Source of the DNA: Halobacteriales archaeon QS_1_68_20
GTDB lineage: Archaea > Halobacteriota > Halobacteria > Halobacteriales > PXRE01
Length of the DNA: 64,000 bases
Reading direction: 5' to 3'
Assembly: GCA_003021085.1 (NCBI GenBank)
Contig: PXRE01000006.1
Coordinates: forward strand, 62,001-126,000
Shown one piece after another: positions 34,891 to 44,240 of the stretch. The position numbers and the translations under genes were made by a program. Each line of letters starts with the position of its first letter. Positions within the stretch are counted from its first letter, which is position 1. The notes under the pieces are model-generated. The model ran no database searches. It had not been told where the DNA came from and saw nothing but the letters and a program-made list of their open reading frames with translations.

Positions 34891-37800
34891 TTACCCGCTA
34901 CAGGTGCCGTCTCCCCCGGCCAGGGAGACGCCGGCGCCCGCACCGACCAGGCCCGTCGACGTCGGCGGTGCGGCCGGGTCGTCGGACGGTGTCCGTTCGA
35001 GGCGGTACACCAGTATGGGGCCGTAGTTCTTCACCAGGGCGACGTCGTGGGTCTCCCGGAGCGTCGACAGCAGGCGGTTCTCGTCGCTGGGCTGGTACTG
35101 GAACAGCCAGATGCGGTCGAACTCCTCGGCCAGCCCCGCCACCTGCGAGCGGTTCATCCCGTACTCCCGGTCGGCCTCCAGTTCGTCCGGCGATAGCACC
35201 CCGAACTTCTCGCCGTCCGGCGTGTCCTGGTAGTACTCGACGTAGTTCTGGGTCCAGAACGTCTGGTAGAGGACGGCGTCACCCGGTTCGGCCCCCTCGT
35301 TGATGCAGGCGGCGCTGCCCTCCCAGTCGGCGGCGGTGTCGGTCGCGTGGTACTGGCCGACCAGCACCCCCGAGCACAGCAGGACGACCGCGACGATGGC
35401 GAACTGGCGGCGACGTCCGGTGACGTTGACGATGCCGACGGCGACCAGCAGGAACAGCGCGAGACTCGCCGGGATGGTGAACCGCGGGAAGTACACCGGG
35501 ACGATCAGGTACGAGATCAGGAACGGGACGGCGATGGGGACGACAAGCAGCGACCCGAGCTGGCCGGCCGTCGGGAGGTCCCCGAAGGCGTACTCGCGGT
35601 CGGAGGTGAACCGGAGGATGGCGAGCACGAGGCACGCCGAGTACACGACGACGATCACGGCCGCGACGGCGCGGAGCGACCAGGTCCCGTTGAGCAGGGG
35701 GAAATGGTTCGGCCAGCCCACGTACCGGAGGATCGTGTGGGTGATGATGCCGACGTTCGGTTCTGGCACCCAGGCGATGATGCTACCCTCCCTGGCGCCG
35801 GTCAACAGGCCGAGGACGTGGTTTCCCAGCATCGCGATCCACGGGAGCGACAGCAAGCCGACGGCCGCCTGGACGGTCGCCCACCGGCGCCAGTCGATCC
35901 CCGCCCGCGTCTCCGAGAGGAACACGTAGAGGTACTGCGAGGCGACCACGAACAGTGCGAAGACGTGGGTGTACACCAGCAGGACCGTCGAGAGGACGTA
36001 CCCGACCGCCGACGCCGTCGACTTCTCGCGGAGTCGGACGAAGGTGTACCACGACGCCAGCGTCAACACCACGAACAGGCTGTACATCCGCGCGATGCGG
36101 CCGTAGTGGATCTGGAACGTCGAGACGGCGTACAGCAGCGCCGCCAGCAGGCCGACGCGGTCGTCGTACAGTTGCGCTCCGAGCAGGTACAACAGGACCA
36201 TCCCGGCGGCCGACAGGATCACGGACAGGGCCCGTGCGCTGGCGACCGAGTTCCCGAACAGGTCCATCCAGAAGTGCAACAGCAGGTAGTACAGCGGCGG
36301 GTGCGAGTCAAGCGGGATCGGGACCGTGAGAATCTCGGACGGCGGGAGCGCGCCACGGGAGGTGATCGAGTACAGTTCGTCCCCGTAGAGGCTCCAGCCG
36401 TCGAGGCCGTACACGCGGAGCGCGACGCCGAGGACGACGATGCCCGCAAGCGCGAGCAGTCGGGTCCGCCGGGACAGCGACGGCGTTCGCCAGGGCCCCA
36501 GCGAGGGCGACTGCCGGAACCCGCCGTCGGGGTTGACCGTTTCGCCCTCCTCGGCCAACTCCGCGTCGATGGCCGCCTCCGGGTTGCCGTCGGGGTCGAC
36601 GTTCCGGCCGAAGTGGGTCGTCTTGGCCCAGTGGAGTTCGCCCGTGTACGCCTGCTTGAGCGCCCGCAGGTCCGCGAGCCACTGCATGAGCCAGTAGACC
36701 GGTAACGTCAGTCCGACCGTGGCTGCCCGCCTGAGGCGCGTCCACCCGTCCCGGTCCGAGACCGTCCAGTAGCCGTAGCTGTAGAGAGCGACGATGATGG
36801 CAGCGAGCACGAAACCCAGGAGGAGCGCCGTCTTCGTGACCGGGTGGAGCGGGTAGCCGAGGAGGTTCGCCCCGAGCAGGATGACGACCACCGCCGCGAG
36901 GTTCACGGGGCCCAGGTGCGGGACCGCGGACTGGGTGTAGATGTGAACTTTCTCCCGGAGCGACTCGGGGGGATGTTTGGCGTACTGGACGAAGGTGTAT
37001 ATCTTGCCCTTCTTCCAGCGGGTGCGCTGTTTGACCCAGGGGTCCAGTGACAGCGGGGACTCCTCGTCGGTCGGCGTGGTCTTGACGTACCGGGCGTCGT
37101 AGCCCTCCTGCCAGAGGAACAACCCGAGTTCGAAGTCCTCGGTGACGTTCTGTGGGTCCCAGGGCCGGTAGCCCTCCATGTCGCGTCCGCGGATCCACTC
37201 CCAGTCCGCGTCGTCCCAGGGGTCGCCGTACTTCTCCAGGCGGCGGTCGCTCATCGTCTCCAGCAACTCCCGGGGGAAGAAACACGTCGTCCCGCCGAGC
37301 GGGATGGGGTACCCCCGGTAGTACTTCGCCCACGTGTTCACCATGTACCAGTAGCCGTACTCGGCGCGAAACAGGGTGTTCATCCACCCGTCGTCCTCGT
37401 TGACCATGTCGAGTCGGCCCTGGACGTAGTCGTAGCCCTCGTCGAGTCGCCCGGCGACCCGGCGGTACAGTTGCGGGTGGACGACGTCCTCGGCGTCGGT
37501 GATGCTGACCACGTCGCCGTCGGTCTGCTCGAACCCGTAGTTCAGCGCCCGCGGCTTGTTGGCGTCCCCGGGGTAGGACTCGGGAACGGTGATCGTCTCG
37601 AAGTCGAGGTCGTCCTCGATGCGCCGGAGTCCCGCCCGCGTCTCGTCGTCGTCCGGTTCGACCAGCACCGAGACGGTGAGTTTGTCCTGGGGGTAGTCCG
37701 CCGCGTTGACCGACGCGATGGAGTGCTCGATGACCTCCTCCTCGCGATAGGCGGGCAGCAACACGTCGATGGTCGGCAACTCCTCGTCCGGAAGCGGGGC

Positions 37801-38010
37801 CGTCCCAGTGGCGTCACCGGCTATCGGCCCGAACCGCGCCGCGAACACCGAGGGGACCACCCGTCGGCCCGCGGCCTTCGTTCGGCCGGCCAGCGACCCG
37901 AGCGAGGTGGCGATCATCGGATAGTAGTGATACGCGTTGACCCAGATCCAGCTGAGGCAGATGACGACGGCGACTGCTTCGAAAAAGCCGGTGACTACGG
38001 GCGCTACCAT
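34891..38010 (-). CDS. Fused GT2 glycosyltransferase and GT-C membrane glycosyltransferase
   Basis: A 1039-residue membrane protein joining two transferases. Residues 75-440 are a processive GT2 (cellulose synthase-like) domain: LLPAYREEE, TDAEDVVHP (171-179), TEDFELG (290-296) and the QRTRW motif (328-332), between membrane helices. Residues 515-900 are a GT-C (mannosyltransferase/ArnT-like) domain: YGDELYS (542-548) with the DE pair and DSHPPLYYLLLHFWM, followed by many helices. The tail is an outer domain. It may build or modify an exopolysaccharide or surface glycan. The gene is transcribed with the GH10 xylanase. ATG 38010 lies just after a duplicated 43-base operator-like unit. Confidence 0.9.
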   Translation of the reverse strand: MVAPVVTGFFEAVAVVICLSWIWVNAYHYYPMIATSLGSLAGRTKAAGRRVVPSVFAARFGPIAGDATGTAPLPDEELPTIDVLLPAYREEEVIEHSIASVNAADYPQDKLTVSVLVEPDDDETRAGLRRIEDDLDFETITVPESYPGDANKPRALNYGFEQTDGDVVSITDAEDVVHPQLYRRVAGRLDEGYDYVQGRLDMVNEDDGWMNTLFRAEYGYWYMVNTWAKYYRGYPIPLGGTTCFFPRELLETMSDRRLEKYGDPWDDADWEWIRGRDMEGYRPWDPQNVTEDFELGLFLWQEGYDARYVKTTPTDEESPLSLDPWVKQRTRWKKGKIYTFVQYAKHPPESLREKVHIYTQSAVPHLGPVNLAAVVVILLGANLLGYPLHPVTKTALLLGFVLAAIIVALYSYGYWTVSDRDGWTRLRRAATVGLTLPVYWLMQWLADLRALKQAYTGELHWAKTTHFGRNVDPDGNPEAAIDAELAEEGETVNPDGGFRQSPSLGPWRTPSLSRRTRLLALAGIVVLGVALRVYGLDGWSLYGDELYSITSRGALPPSEILTVPIPLDSHPPLYYLLLHFWMDLFGNSVASARALSVILSAAGMVLLYLLGAQLYDDRVGLLAALLYAVSTFQIHYGRIARMYSLFVVLTLASWYTFVRLREKSTASAVGYVLSTVLLVYTHVFALFVVASQYLYVFLSETRAGIDWRRWATVQAAVGLLSLPWIAMLGNHVLGLLTGAREGSIIAWVPEPNVGIITHTILRYVGWPNHFPLLNGTWSLRAVAAVIVVVYSACLVLAILRFTSDREYAFGDLPTAGQLGSLLVVPIAVPFLISYLIVPVYFPRFTIPASLALFLLVAVGIVNVTGRRRQFAIVAVVLLCSGVLVGQYHATDTAADWEGSAACINEGAEPGDAVLYQTFWTQNYVEYYQDTPDGEKFGVLSPDELEADREYGMNRSQVAGLAEEFDRIWLFQYQPSDENRLLSTLRETHDVALVKNYGPILVYRLERTPSDDPAAPPTSTGLVGAGAGVSLAGGDGTCSG

Positions 38011-38016
38011 TGTCCC

Positions 38017-38102
38017 GTAGAGGTGCCGTGACCTCCTTTGTTATAGTCACCCTGTTGACGTAGGGGTGCCGTGACCTCCTGTCTTATAGTCACCTTGTTG
38101 AT
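38017..38102 (-). promoter_or_regulatory. Two tandem 43-base units upstream of the glycosyltransferase gene
   Basis: Units at 38017-38059 and 38060-38102 share most bases. On the gene strand each contains GTGACTATAA, then GGAGGTCACGGCACC, so GTGAC and GTCAC form a dyad around a TATA-like and GGAGG stretch. The unit nearest the gene ends seven bases before ATG 38010. This looks like a duplicated promoter/operator. Confidence 0.7.
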
Positions 38103-38266
38103 ATAAATAACGATCTATCACCTGAACCGTTCGTAACTATCTGGGTGTTTGGTCGGGTTACAGCCCTCAGAAACGGGATACGTCAAAATAGGTATCGAAT
38201 TTCCTAAAAGTGTAATCGGCAAATAATTCGGATATCGAACCACCGGTGACCGGCGGCCGGCGGCGG

Positions 38267-40186
38267 TCACGCGCCGTCGGAACCTCGCCGGAAGAAGAGG
38301 TACGACCCGAGGCCGATGAGGCCGCCGAACAGCGACAGCAACAGGAGTTGTGCGTCGGTCCCGTCGCCGTCTGACTGCTCGCCCGTCCCGGGCTTCGTCC
38401 CTGTCCTCGTCTCCGTCCCCTCGCTGGCTTCGACGATCCGGTGGACCGTCCCCGTCTCCCCGTTGGGGCCGCCGGTCTCGTTGCTCAGCAGGTAGAGTTC
38501 CCCGTCGGCGTCGCGGCCGAACCCGAAGACGAACCGCCCGAGGCGGCCCTCGGGGCGGCCCTCGATCACGAGTGTCTCCATCGACCACAGGTCGCCGTCG
38601 GACGGCGAGGCGACGAACAGCGACCCGGCCGGTCGCTCGTAGGCCCGACTGAAGTCCCCGAAGACGTACCGGTCGGTCAGGTCCGGGACGCCGCCGGACT
38701 CGTAGAAGTACCCACCGATGACTGCAGTGCCGACGGGGCGGCCGTTGTCGTCCCAGTGGGGATACTCGACGACGGGGTCGCGCAAATTCTCCCCGCCGCG
38801 GACGTCATCCGGCGTCGAATCGGGGCAGTCGTCTTTCGGCTGTCCGGGGTCCTCGGCGTCGAAACAGTGGGTCCCTTCCTTGACGTTCCAGCCGTAGTTG
38901 CCGCCTTTCTCGACCAGGTTGACCTCCTCGAACCGGCGGCCGCCGGGGTCGCCCTCGAACAACCGCCCCTCGGAGTCGAACGAGAACCGCCAGGGGTTCC
39001 GGATCCCCCAAGCGTAGTACTCGTCGTGGCCCGGCCGGCCGACCAGCGGGTTGTCCTCGGGGATCGCGTATCCCTTCTCGCCGTCCCGACCGTCCACGTC
39101 GATCCGCAGGATGCCGCCCAGGCGGTTCGCCTCGACGTTCTGGGCGTTCCCGCCGGGGTTGCCGTCGTACCAGTCCTCGACGTGACCCGGCCCCGCGCCG
39201 TTGTGACTGCTCCCGTCCGCGATGCCGACGTAGAGGTAGCCGTCGGGGCCGAACGCCAGGCCGCCGCCGTTGTGGACCGGCCCGGGGAGGGGTTCCTCCA
39301 GGACGATTCGCTCGGAGTCGTCGCGGGCGTAGGTGGCGTCCTCGGTCGCCTGGAACTCCGCGACGACGGCGGTGTGACCGTAATCCTGGAACGGGTTGCC
39401 CTCCCGGGGTGGGGCGCTGTAGCGGACGTAGAACGTCCGGTTGTCGGCGAACTCCGGGTGGAACGCCAGTCCGAGCAGACCGCGCTCGTCGTAGTCCGCC
39501 CAGGTCCCTTCGCCGATGTTCACGAGTCGGTCGCGGACGTCGAGGAAGGGGTCCTCGACCAGTCCGTCGTCGTACCGGTAGACGCGTCCGACCTGGTCGA
39601 CGACCACCTGCAACTCCGTCTCCCCGGGTGCGGGTTCGAACGCCACGGGCGAGATCAGTCCCTCGACGACCGGTTCGAGACGGACGGACGGCCCCCGCGG
39701 GATCGCGCCCTGTTCGGGGTACGGCGTCGTTTCCCCCTCTGGAGTTGGCGTTCCCTGACCGGCGTCGACGTTCCCTCGCATCGAGTTGGGGTGGACCTCG
39801 CAGTAGTAGGTCGTCATCTCGGCCGTCGCGGTGAACTCGACGGTCTGGGTCGCCCCCTCGCGTTCGACCAGGTCGCTGCGGACGAGGCGGTCACCGTCGC
39901 CGTCCTCGACGACGAGGTTGTGGGCGGCGCCGTCGGCGTTCTCACAGACGACGGCGTAGTCCGTGCCGGGATCGAGCACGAGCGTCGGGTTGGTCTCGCC
40001 GGCGACGTCGTCCGGGGATCGGCCGACCCACCCGTCCGTGCCGCCGACGAGTTCGATCGTCTCCTGGCCAGAGGCGACGTCGGCGGACCCGAGAATCGCC
40101 CCCGCGGTCGCCGCCCCGAGAACCTCGCGGCGGCGGACCCCGTCCGAACCCCCCAGGTGGCTCTCCGAGCGTCCAGGCGGGATCAT
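38267..40186 (-). CDS. Secreted PQQ-dependent sugar dehydrogenase-type protein with cupredoxin-like N-terminus
   Basis: A 639-residue protein with Tat signal RRREVLGAATAGAILGSADVASG. Residues 35-135 look like a plastocyanin/azurin-type domain (NPTLVLDPGTDYAVVCENADGAAHNL, TTYYCEVHPNSMRGNV) with copper-ligand-like H, C, H and M. Residues 160-580 are a six-bladed glucose/sorbosone dehydrogenase propeller (PVHNGGGLAFGPDGYLYVGIADG, RNPWRFSFD, GGNYGWNVKEG). A Thr-rich linker and one membrane helix with RRG end the protein, anchoring it in the envelope. It may oxidise sugars and pass electrons to its copper domain. ATG 40186 has a CTTAATA box about 28 bases upstream. Confidence 0.9.
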   Translation of the reverse strand: MIPPGRSESHLGGSDGVRRREVLGAATAGAILGSADVASGQETIELVGGTDGWVGRSPDDVAGETNPTLVLDPGTDYAVVCENADGAAHNLVVEDGDGDRLVRSDLVEREGATQTVEFTATAEMTTYYCEVHPNSMRGNVDAGQGTPTPEGETTPYPEQGAIPRGPSVRLEPVVEGLISPVAFEPAPGETELQVVVDQVGRVYRYDDGLVEDPFLDVRDRLVNIGEGTWADYDERGLLGLAFHPEFADNRTFYVRYSAPPREGNPFQDYGHTAVVAEFQATEDATYARDDSERIVLEEPLPGPVHNGGGLAFGPDGYLYVGIADGSSHNGAGPGHVEDWYDGNPGGNAQNVEANRLGGILRIDVDGRDGEKGYAIPEDNPLVGRPGHDEYYAWGIRNPWRFSFDSEGRLFEGDPGGRRFEEVNLVEKGGNYGWNVKEGTHCFDAEDPGQPKDDCPDSTPDDVRGGENLRDPVVEYPHWDDNGRPVGTAVIGGYFYESGGVPDLTDRYVFGDFSRAYERPAGSLFVASPSDGDLWSMETLVIEGRPEGRLGRFVFGFGRDADGELYLLSNETGGPNGETGTVHRIVEASEGTETRTGTKPGTGEQSDGDGTDAQLLLLSLFGGLIGLGSYLFFRRGSDGA

Positions 40187-40283
40187 GGGTACAAGGCCAC
40201 GCTCGCGCGGTATTAAGTACAAGTCGCTTGCTGGCGCGTGTGCCGCCCAAACCGTAGCTTACCGGTAGCCGCCGGCAGGATCG

Positions 40284-40814
40284 TCACGGTTCGTGGACCC
40301 GCCAGGTCACCAGCGACTCGAACGTGTAGTTGAAGAAGAAGCCCACGCCGATGCCGAAGACGTTCGCCGCGAGGTACCACAGGCCCGCCCACCGGTAGAG
40401 GACGTACAGCGTGGCGATGCCGACGATTGCGCCACCGGAGCGGACCACGTTGGACTTCAGGAGTCGCCACCCCCGGTCCCGGAGTCCGCCGCCGCCGTGT
40501 TCCCCGAACGTCCAGCGCTCGTTCAGCGCGAACATCAGCAGGATGGACGTCTCCTTGGCGCCGACGGCGGCGAACACGGGTTCGACGGCCACCAGTTCGA
40601 CCAGCAGGACCAGGACGGTGTTGTCGACCACTGCACCGACGGCCCCGACCGAGAGGAACTTCGAGAACCGGGCGGGCGCGACCAGCTGGCGGACCCCGGC
40701 GCCCGAGTCGGCGTCGACGTTGCTCGTCCCGGGGTTGGACTGCTGGCCCGCGTTCCCGGCGGCGGACTGCTCGGCGCTGGCGTCGGACGCCTGCTTCGTA
40801 CGTTCGTCTTCCAT
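40284..40814 (-). CDS. GtrA family membrane protein
   Basis: A 176-residue GtrA-type protein. After an acidic 45-residue head come four membrane helices: FSKFLSVGAVGAVVDNTVLVLLVEL, a second near AVGAKETSILLMFALNERWTF, GGAIVGIATLYVLYRW, and LAANVFGIGVGFFFNYTFES. FxxVGxxGxxxD and NFxxNxxWTF-like patterns mark the family. GtrA proteins are thought to flip or help transfer lipid-linked sugars during glycan assembly. Its place beside the glycosyltransferase region fits that. Confidence 0.9.
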   Translation of the reverse strand: MEDERTKQASDASAEQSAAGNAGQQSNPGTSNVDADSGAGVRQLVAPARFSKFLSVGAVGAVVDNTVLVLLVELVAVEPVFAAVGAKETSILLMFALNERWTFGEHGGGGLRDRGWRLLKSNVVRSGGAIVGIATLYVLYRWAGLWYLAANVFGIGVGFFFNYTFESLVTWRVHEP

Positions 40815-40971
40815 TCGATCCCCCAGGGACCCCGGGGATCACTTGGACGGAGACGACCAAATAACGACGGGAGACTCCTCGCCGGCAGGACGCGTCAACT
40901 GCGGCTTACCGCCGTCGTGGCGCCACTTCGGGGCCGTTCGTGGCGTCGAACGTCTCCGAGGACCGCGGTGC

Positions 40972-42474
40972 TCACTCGCCTGGCGAGTAGTTCGGCGCCT
41001 CGTCGGTGATCATCACGTCGTGGGGGTGGCCCTCGGTCTGGCCGGCGCGGGAGACGCGGACGAACTCCGAGCGTTCCTTGAACTCTGGGATGGTCTCTGC
41101 GCCGACGTACCCCATCCCGGACTGCATCCCGCCGACGAGCTGGTGGAGTTCGCCCGCCAGCGGCCCCTTGTAGGGCGTGGCCGCCTCGACGCCCTCGGGA
41201 ATGTAGTCCTCCTCGTCGACTTCCTCCTTTAGGTAGCGGTCGGCGCCACCCTCGCCGGACTGCATCGCGCCGACCGATCCCATGCCGCGGTACTGCTTGT
41301 ACTTCTTGCCCTGCATCGTGATGACGCGGCCGGGCGCCTCGTCGGTGCCCGCGAAGTACGAACCGAGCATCACGGCGTCGGCGCCGGCCGCGATGGCCTT
41401 GATGGCGTCACCGGAGTAGCGGATGCCGCCGTCCGCGATGACCGGCACGTCGTGGCGGGCGGCGACGTCGGCGACCTGTGCGACGGCAGTGATCTGGGGC
41501 ATCCCCGCGCCCGTGACGACCCGGGTCGTACAGATCGATCCCGGGCCGATGCCGACCTTCAGGCCGTCCGCGAACTCGACCAAGTCCTCGGCTGCCTCGC
41601 AGGTGCCGACGTTGCCGACGACCACGTCGGCGTCGACGCGTTCCTTGATCTCGCGGGCGCCGTCGATCACACTGGTGTTGTGGGCGTGGGCCGTGTCGAT
41701 GAACAGGACGTCGGCGCCGGCCTCGTCGGCGACCTCCGCGCGGTCGAACTCGGTTGGGCCGACCGCGACGCCGACCCGGAGGCGGTCCTCGTCGTCGCGG
41801 GCGGCCTGGTCGTACTCGCGGCGCTGGAGGATGCCCGCCATCGTCATCAGGCCGACGAGGCGGTCGTCGCCGTCGACGACCGGGACCCGCTCGATCTTGT
41901 GCTCGTACATCGATTCCAGGGCCTCGCGGGCGGTGACGTCCTCGCGGGCGGTGATGACCTCGTCGGTCATGGCCTCCCGGACTTCGTCGCGTTCACCCAC
42001 CTCCAGGTACGGGCGGATGTCGGTGCCGGAGATGATGCCCAGCACGCGGTCGTCCTCGTCGACGACCGGCGCGCCGGAGACCTCCTCGCGGCCCATCATC
42101 TCGTCCACCTCGCGGACGGTCTGGTCGGGGCTGGCGGTGACGACGTTCGGCCGGCGGATGAGCAGCTCGTCGGCGCGCTTGACCTGCTCGATTTCGCCCA
42201 CCATCGCCTCGACGCTCATGTTGCGGTGGATCACGCCCAGGCCGCCGTGTCGTGCCATCTCGACCGCCAGTTCGCCCTCGGTGACGGTGTCCATCGCCGC
42301 CGAGAGGACGGGCACGTTCAACTCGACGTTGCGGGACACCCGCGTCGACACGTCCGCCTCGTCCGGTTCGACGTCGCTCTGGCTGGGTTTGAGCAGGACG
42401 TCGTCGAAGGTCAGCGCTTGGGGTACCCGTAGCTTCTCCGTGTAGAACTCGGCCGGTGGAGAATCCCTCGCCAT
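40972..42474 (-). CDS. guaB: IMP dehydrogenase
   Basis: A 500-residue inosine-5'-monophosphate dehydrogenase, which makes XMP from IMP with NAD+ as the committed step to GMP. The catalytic cysteine is C315 in [13 protein letters not shown]. Two CBS domains occupy about residues 100-215 ([18 protein letters not shown] and [17 protein letters not shown]). The [25 protein letters not shown] phosphate-binding region and the [10 protein letters not shown] flap are intact. ATG 42474 is preferred over the upstream in-frame ATG 42516, because a CTTTTGG box sits about 28 bases before it. Confidence 0.96.
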   Translation of the reverse strand: MARDSPPAEFYTEKLRVPQALTFDDVLLKPSQSDVEPDEADVSTRVSRNVELNVPVLSAAMDTVTEGELAVEMARHGGLGVIHRNMSVEAMVGEIEQVKRADELLIRRPNVVTASPDQTVREVDEMMGREEVSGAPVVDEDDRVLGIISGTDIRPYLEVGERDEVREAMTDEVITAREDVTAREALESMYEHKIERVPVVDGDDRLVGLMTMAGILQRREYDQAARDDEDRLRVGVAVGPTEFDRAEVADEAGADVLFIDTAHAHNTSVIDGAREIKERVDADVVVGNVGTCEAAEDLVEFADGLKVGIGPGSICTTRVVTGAGMPQITAVAQVADVAARHDVPVIADGGIRYSGDAIKAIAAGADAVMLGSYFAGTDEAPGRVITMQGKKYKQYRGMGSVGAMQSGEGGADRYLKEEVDEEDYIPEGVEAATPYKGPLAGELHQLVGGMQSGMGYVGAETIPEFKERSEFVRVSRAGQTEGHPHDVMITDEAPNYSPGE

Positions 42475-42670
42475 GTCGAGGGTGGGCCGCCACGGGCCAA
42501 AAGCGTTGCGTGTCACCGAGAATGACCGTTCAGATTACGGCTCTGCCGGCGGAAATTGCCGTCGCTACCCCGTTTCGTGTTATCGAATATCTGACCACCG
42601 TCAGCGTTAGCAGTCCCGAATCTACCCGCGGCAAGCCTTGCGAGCCGTGGAAACGTGTCTCACGCAACGT

Positions 42671-42678
42671 TTATCTCC
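42671..42678 (+). promoter_or_regulatory. TATA box before the small ORF and DUF5794 gene
   Basis: TTATCTCC lies 22-29 bases before ATG 42700. No other promoter-like box is seen before the DUF5794 gene at 42916, so this one may serve both. Confidence 0.5.
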
Positions 42679-42699
42679 GAAAATCCTCCACGGAGAAAC

Positions 42700-42912
42700 A
42701 TGGGCTCCACCAGTCCCACCCAGGCGTGTACTGCCTGCCCGACGAGCGACGTCTCCGTAGTCTCCGGACCGTTCGCGCTCACACTGGTGGAGCGACTTCT
42801 CCCGAAACCCGGATTCTCGGCCGAAGACGAGCGGACGCGCCACCACGCCGACGCCGCCCGTTCGCATCGTGCCGACGAGTCCACCACGTCAGTCGGGGCC
42901 TATCCCGGATGA
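42700..42912 (+). CDS. Possible small protein upstream of DUF5794 gene
   Basis: A 70-codon open frame starting at ATG 42700, exactly at the leaderless position relative to TTATCTCC. It ends three bases before the DUF5794 start, so the two would form a compact operon. The product contains ACTACPTSD-like Cys pairs at the N-terminus (QACTACP) and a segment ALTLVERLLPKPGFSAEDERTRHHADAAR. I recognise no family. The main support is position and promoter; an opposite-strand frame overlaps but has no promoter. Confidence 0.42.
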   Translation: MGSTSPTQACTACPTSDVSVVSGPFALTLVERLLPKPGFSAEDERTRHHADAARSHRADESTTSVGAYPG

Positions 42913-42915
42913 CGG

Positions 42916-43842
42916 ATGAGTAGTTCGAGACATCCCATCGCCCTCCGCCTCGAGCGGATAGTGGACGGTCCGACGCGGTTGCTGGCGACCGTCATGCTCC
43001 TGCCGCTGGTCGACGGCATCTTCCCGGCGCTGGTGCTGGCCGGCGCCGTGGACTCGGTGGCCGGCATCCTGCAGGTCGGTCTGCTGGTGTTCGGCGGGAG
43101 CGCCACCCTGGCGGTCGTCCTGGCGGAACTGGATGGCACCCGCCGCGAGCAGGTCCGGGTCGTCCTCGCCGTGGGCGCGCTCCTGATCCCGCTGGCGGCG
43201 GTCCAGGCCGCGCTGGCACCGACCATCGCGGGTGTGTTGAGCCTCGACGTCTTCGGCCGGTTCGCGGCGCTGGTCGTCGCGGCCATCGCCGCCAAGACCG
43301 CCAGCGCGCGGGTCGGCGAACTCCTGCCGCGGCCGGCGGTCATCGTCGGCCTGGGGTTCGTCGCCAGCGTCCGGCCGGCGGGTGCGGAACTCGTCGTCCA
43401 CCTGGACCCGGCCGCGGTCGTCCACGGCACGGCCGCGGGCGCGGTGGGCGTCGCGTTCGCCCTGGCCGTGGCGCTGGCGGCGCCCCGGCTCCGCGAGGCG
43501 GTCCTGCTGGACCGGTTCCGGTTCGGGAGCGCCGTGGCGCTGGGCCTGCTGGCGCTGTCGATCATCGGCTTCCCGTTCGGGCGCGCCCCGCTGGCCGTCC
43601 TCGCGGTGACCGCGGTGTTCGCCTTCGACCCGGCGGAGGCCGGCCGCCACGCACGAGACGCCGAGTCCACCGAGCGCGAACCGCCGGCCGACCCCGGGGA
43701 TTCGCCGGACCCCGCAGTAGACGACCCGGCGCTGACCGACTCGCAGGAACGCGGCGCGGACGGCCCGTCGCCGGGTCCCGAGGCGGTCACCGACGGTGGC
43801 GACCGCGCCTCCGTCGACGGGGAACGGCCGCCCTGGTTCTGA
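42916..43842 (+). CDS. DUF5794 family membrane protein
   Basis: A 308-residue haloarchaeal protein starting SSSRHPIALRLERIVDGPTRLLATVMLLPLVDGIFPALVLAGA, the DUF5794 pattern. About six or seven hydrophobic segments follow, up to residue 240. The C-terminal 75 residues are an acidic, Pro-rich tail ending PPWF. Its function is unknown. It immediately follows the small open frame at 42700. Confidence 0.88.
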   Translation: MSSSRHPIALRLERIVDGPTRLLATVMLLPLVDGIFPALVLAGAVDSVAGILQVGLLVFGGSATLAVVLAELDGTRREQVRVVLAVGALLIPLAAVQAALAPTIAGVLSLDVFGRFAALVVAAIAAKTASARVGELLPRPAVIVGLGFVASVRPAGAELVVHLDPAAVVHGTAAGAVGVAFALAVALAAPRLREAVLLDRFRFGSAVALGLLALSIIGFPFGRAPLAVLAVTAVFAFDPAEAGRHARDAESTEREPPADPGDSPDPAVDDPALTDSQERGADGPSPGPEAVTDGGDRASVDGERPPWF

Positions 43843-44240
43843 GCGGCGGTCACGGCATCTACCTGCCCTGGAACCCCGTTCACGTCGTGGTGGTGGCCGG
43901 AACGTCCGCCGCGGTGTCGGTAGCCGGCACGTCCACCACGGGCGGGACTGAAAGGGGCCGTGTGCTCGGCGGTCCCCGGACGACGTAAGCACCGCAGGAA
44001 GCGACTGAGCGAAGCGAAGGAGCGCCGAGGAGCGCAACGAGGCGCGCGACCGAAGCGGTCCGGGGGCTTTCTGGCTGTTGCTGTCCAAGGTACCGTCTGC
44101 GGAGAGCGCGCGGGGGCTTTCTGGCTGTTGGCGACCACGTCGTCGCTCGTCGAGAGCACGCGAACGTTCGATGAAACCCAAAACACCATCTCGCTCCCGA
44201 CACGGGAACGCTTACCTGACTCCCGCCCGGAGGGGCGCGT
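43843..44240. other. Gene-free intergenic region with repeats
   Basis: I find no gene between the DUF5794 and DUF5795 genes. The middle (43941-44150) holds copies of the dispersed repeat. ACGCTTACCTG near 44208 is the likely DUF5795 promoter. Confidence 0.75.
43941..44150. repeat. Dispersed intergenic repeat, copy B
   Basis: It starts with GCGGGACTGAAAGGGGCCG (as at 5551), continues with GACTGAGCGAAGCGAAGGAG (as near 5190), then the arm CCGAAGCGGTCCGGGGGCTTTC-like segment, and two copies of GGGGGCTTTCTGGCTGTTG (44072 and 44112). Copies A and B therefore share several blocks in similar order. Confidence 0.8.

Noticed and set aside
38017-38102. CRISPR-like repeat
   Set aside because: Only two adjacent units and no spacers or cas genes; better explained as a duplicated promoter/operator.
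42660-42887. 75-codon minus-strand frame opposite the small ORF upstream of DUF5794
   Set aside because: No promoter in the right position; the plus-strand frame has promoter and operon spacing.
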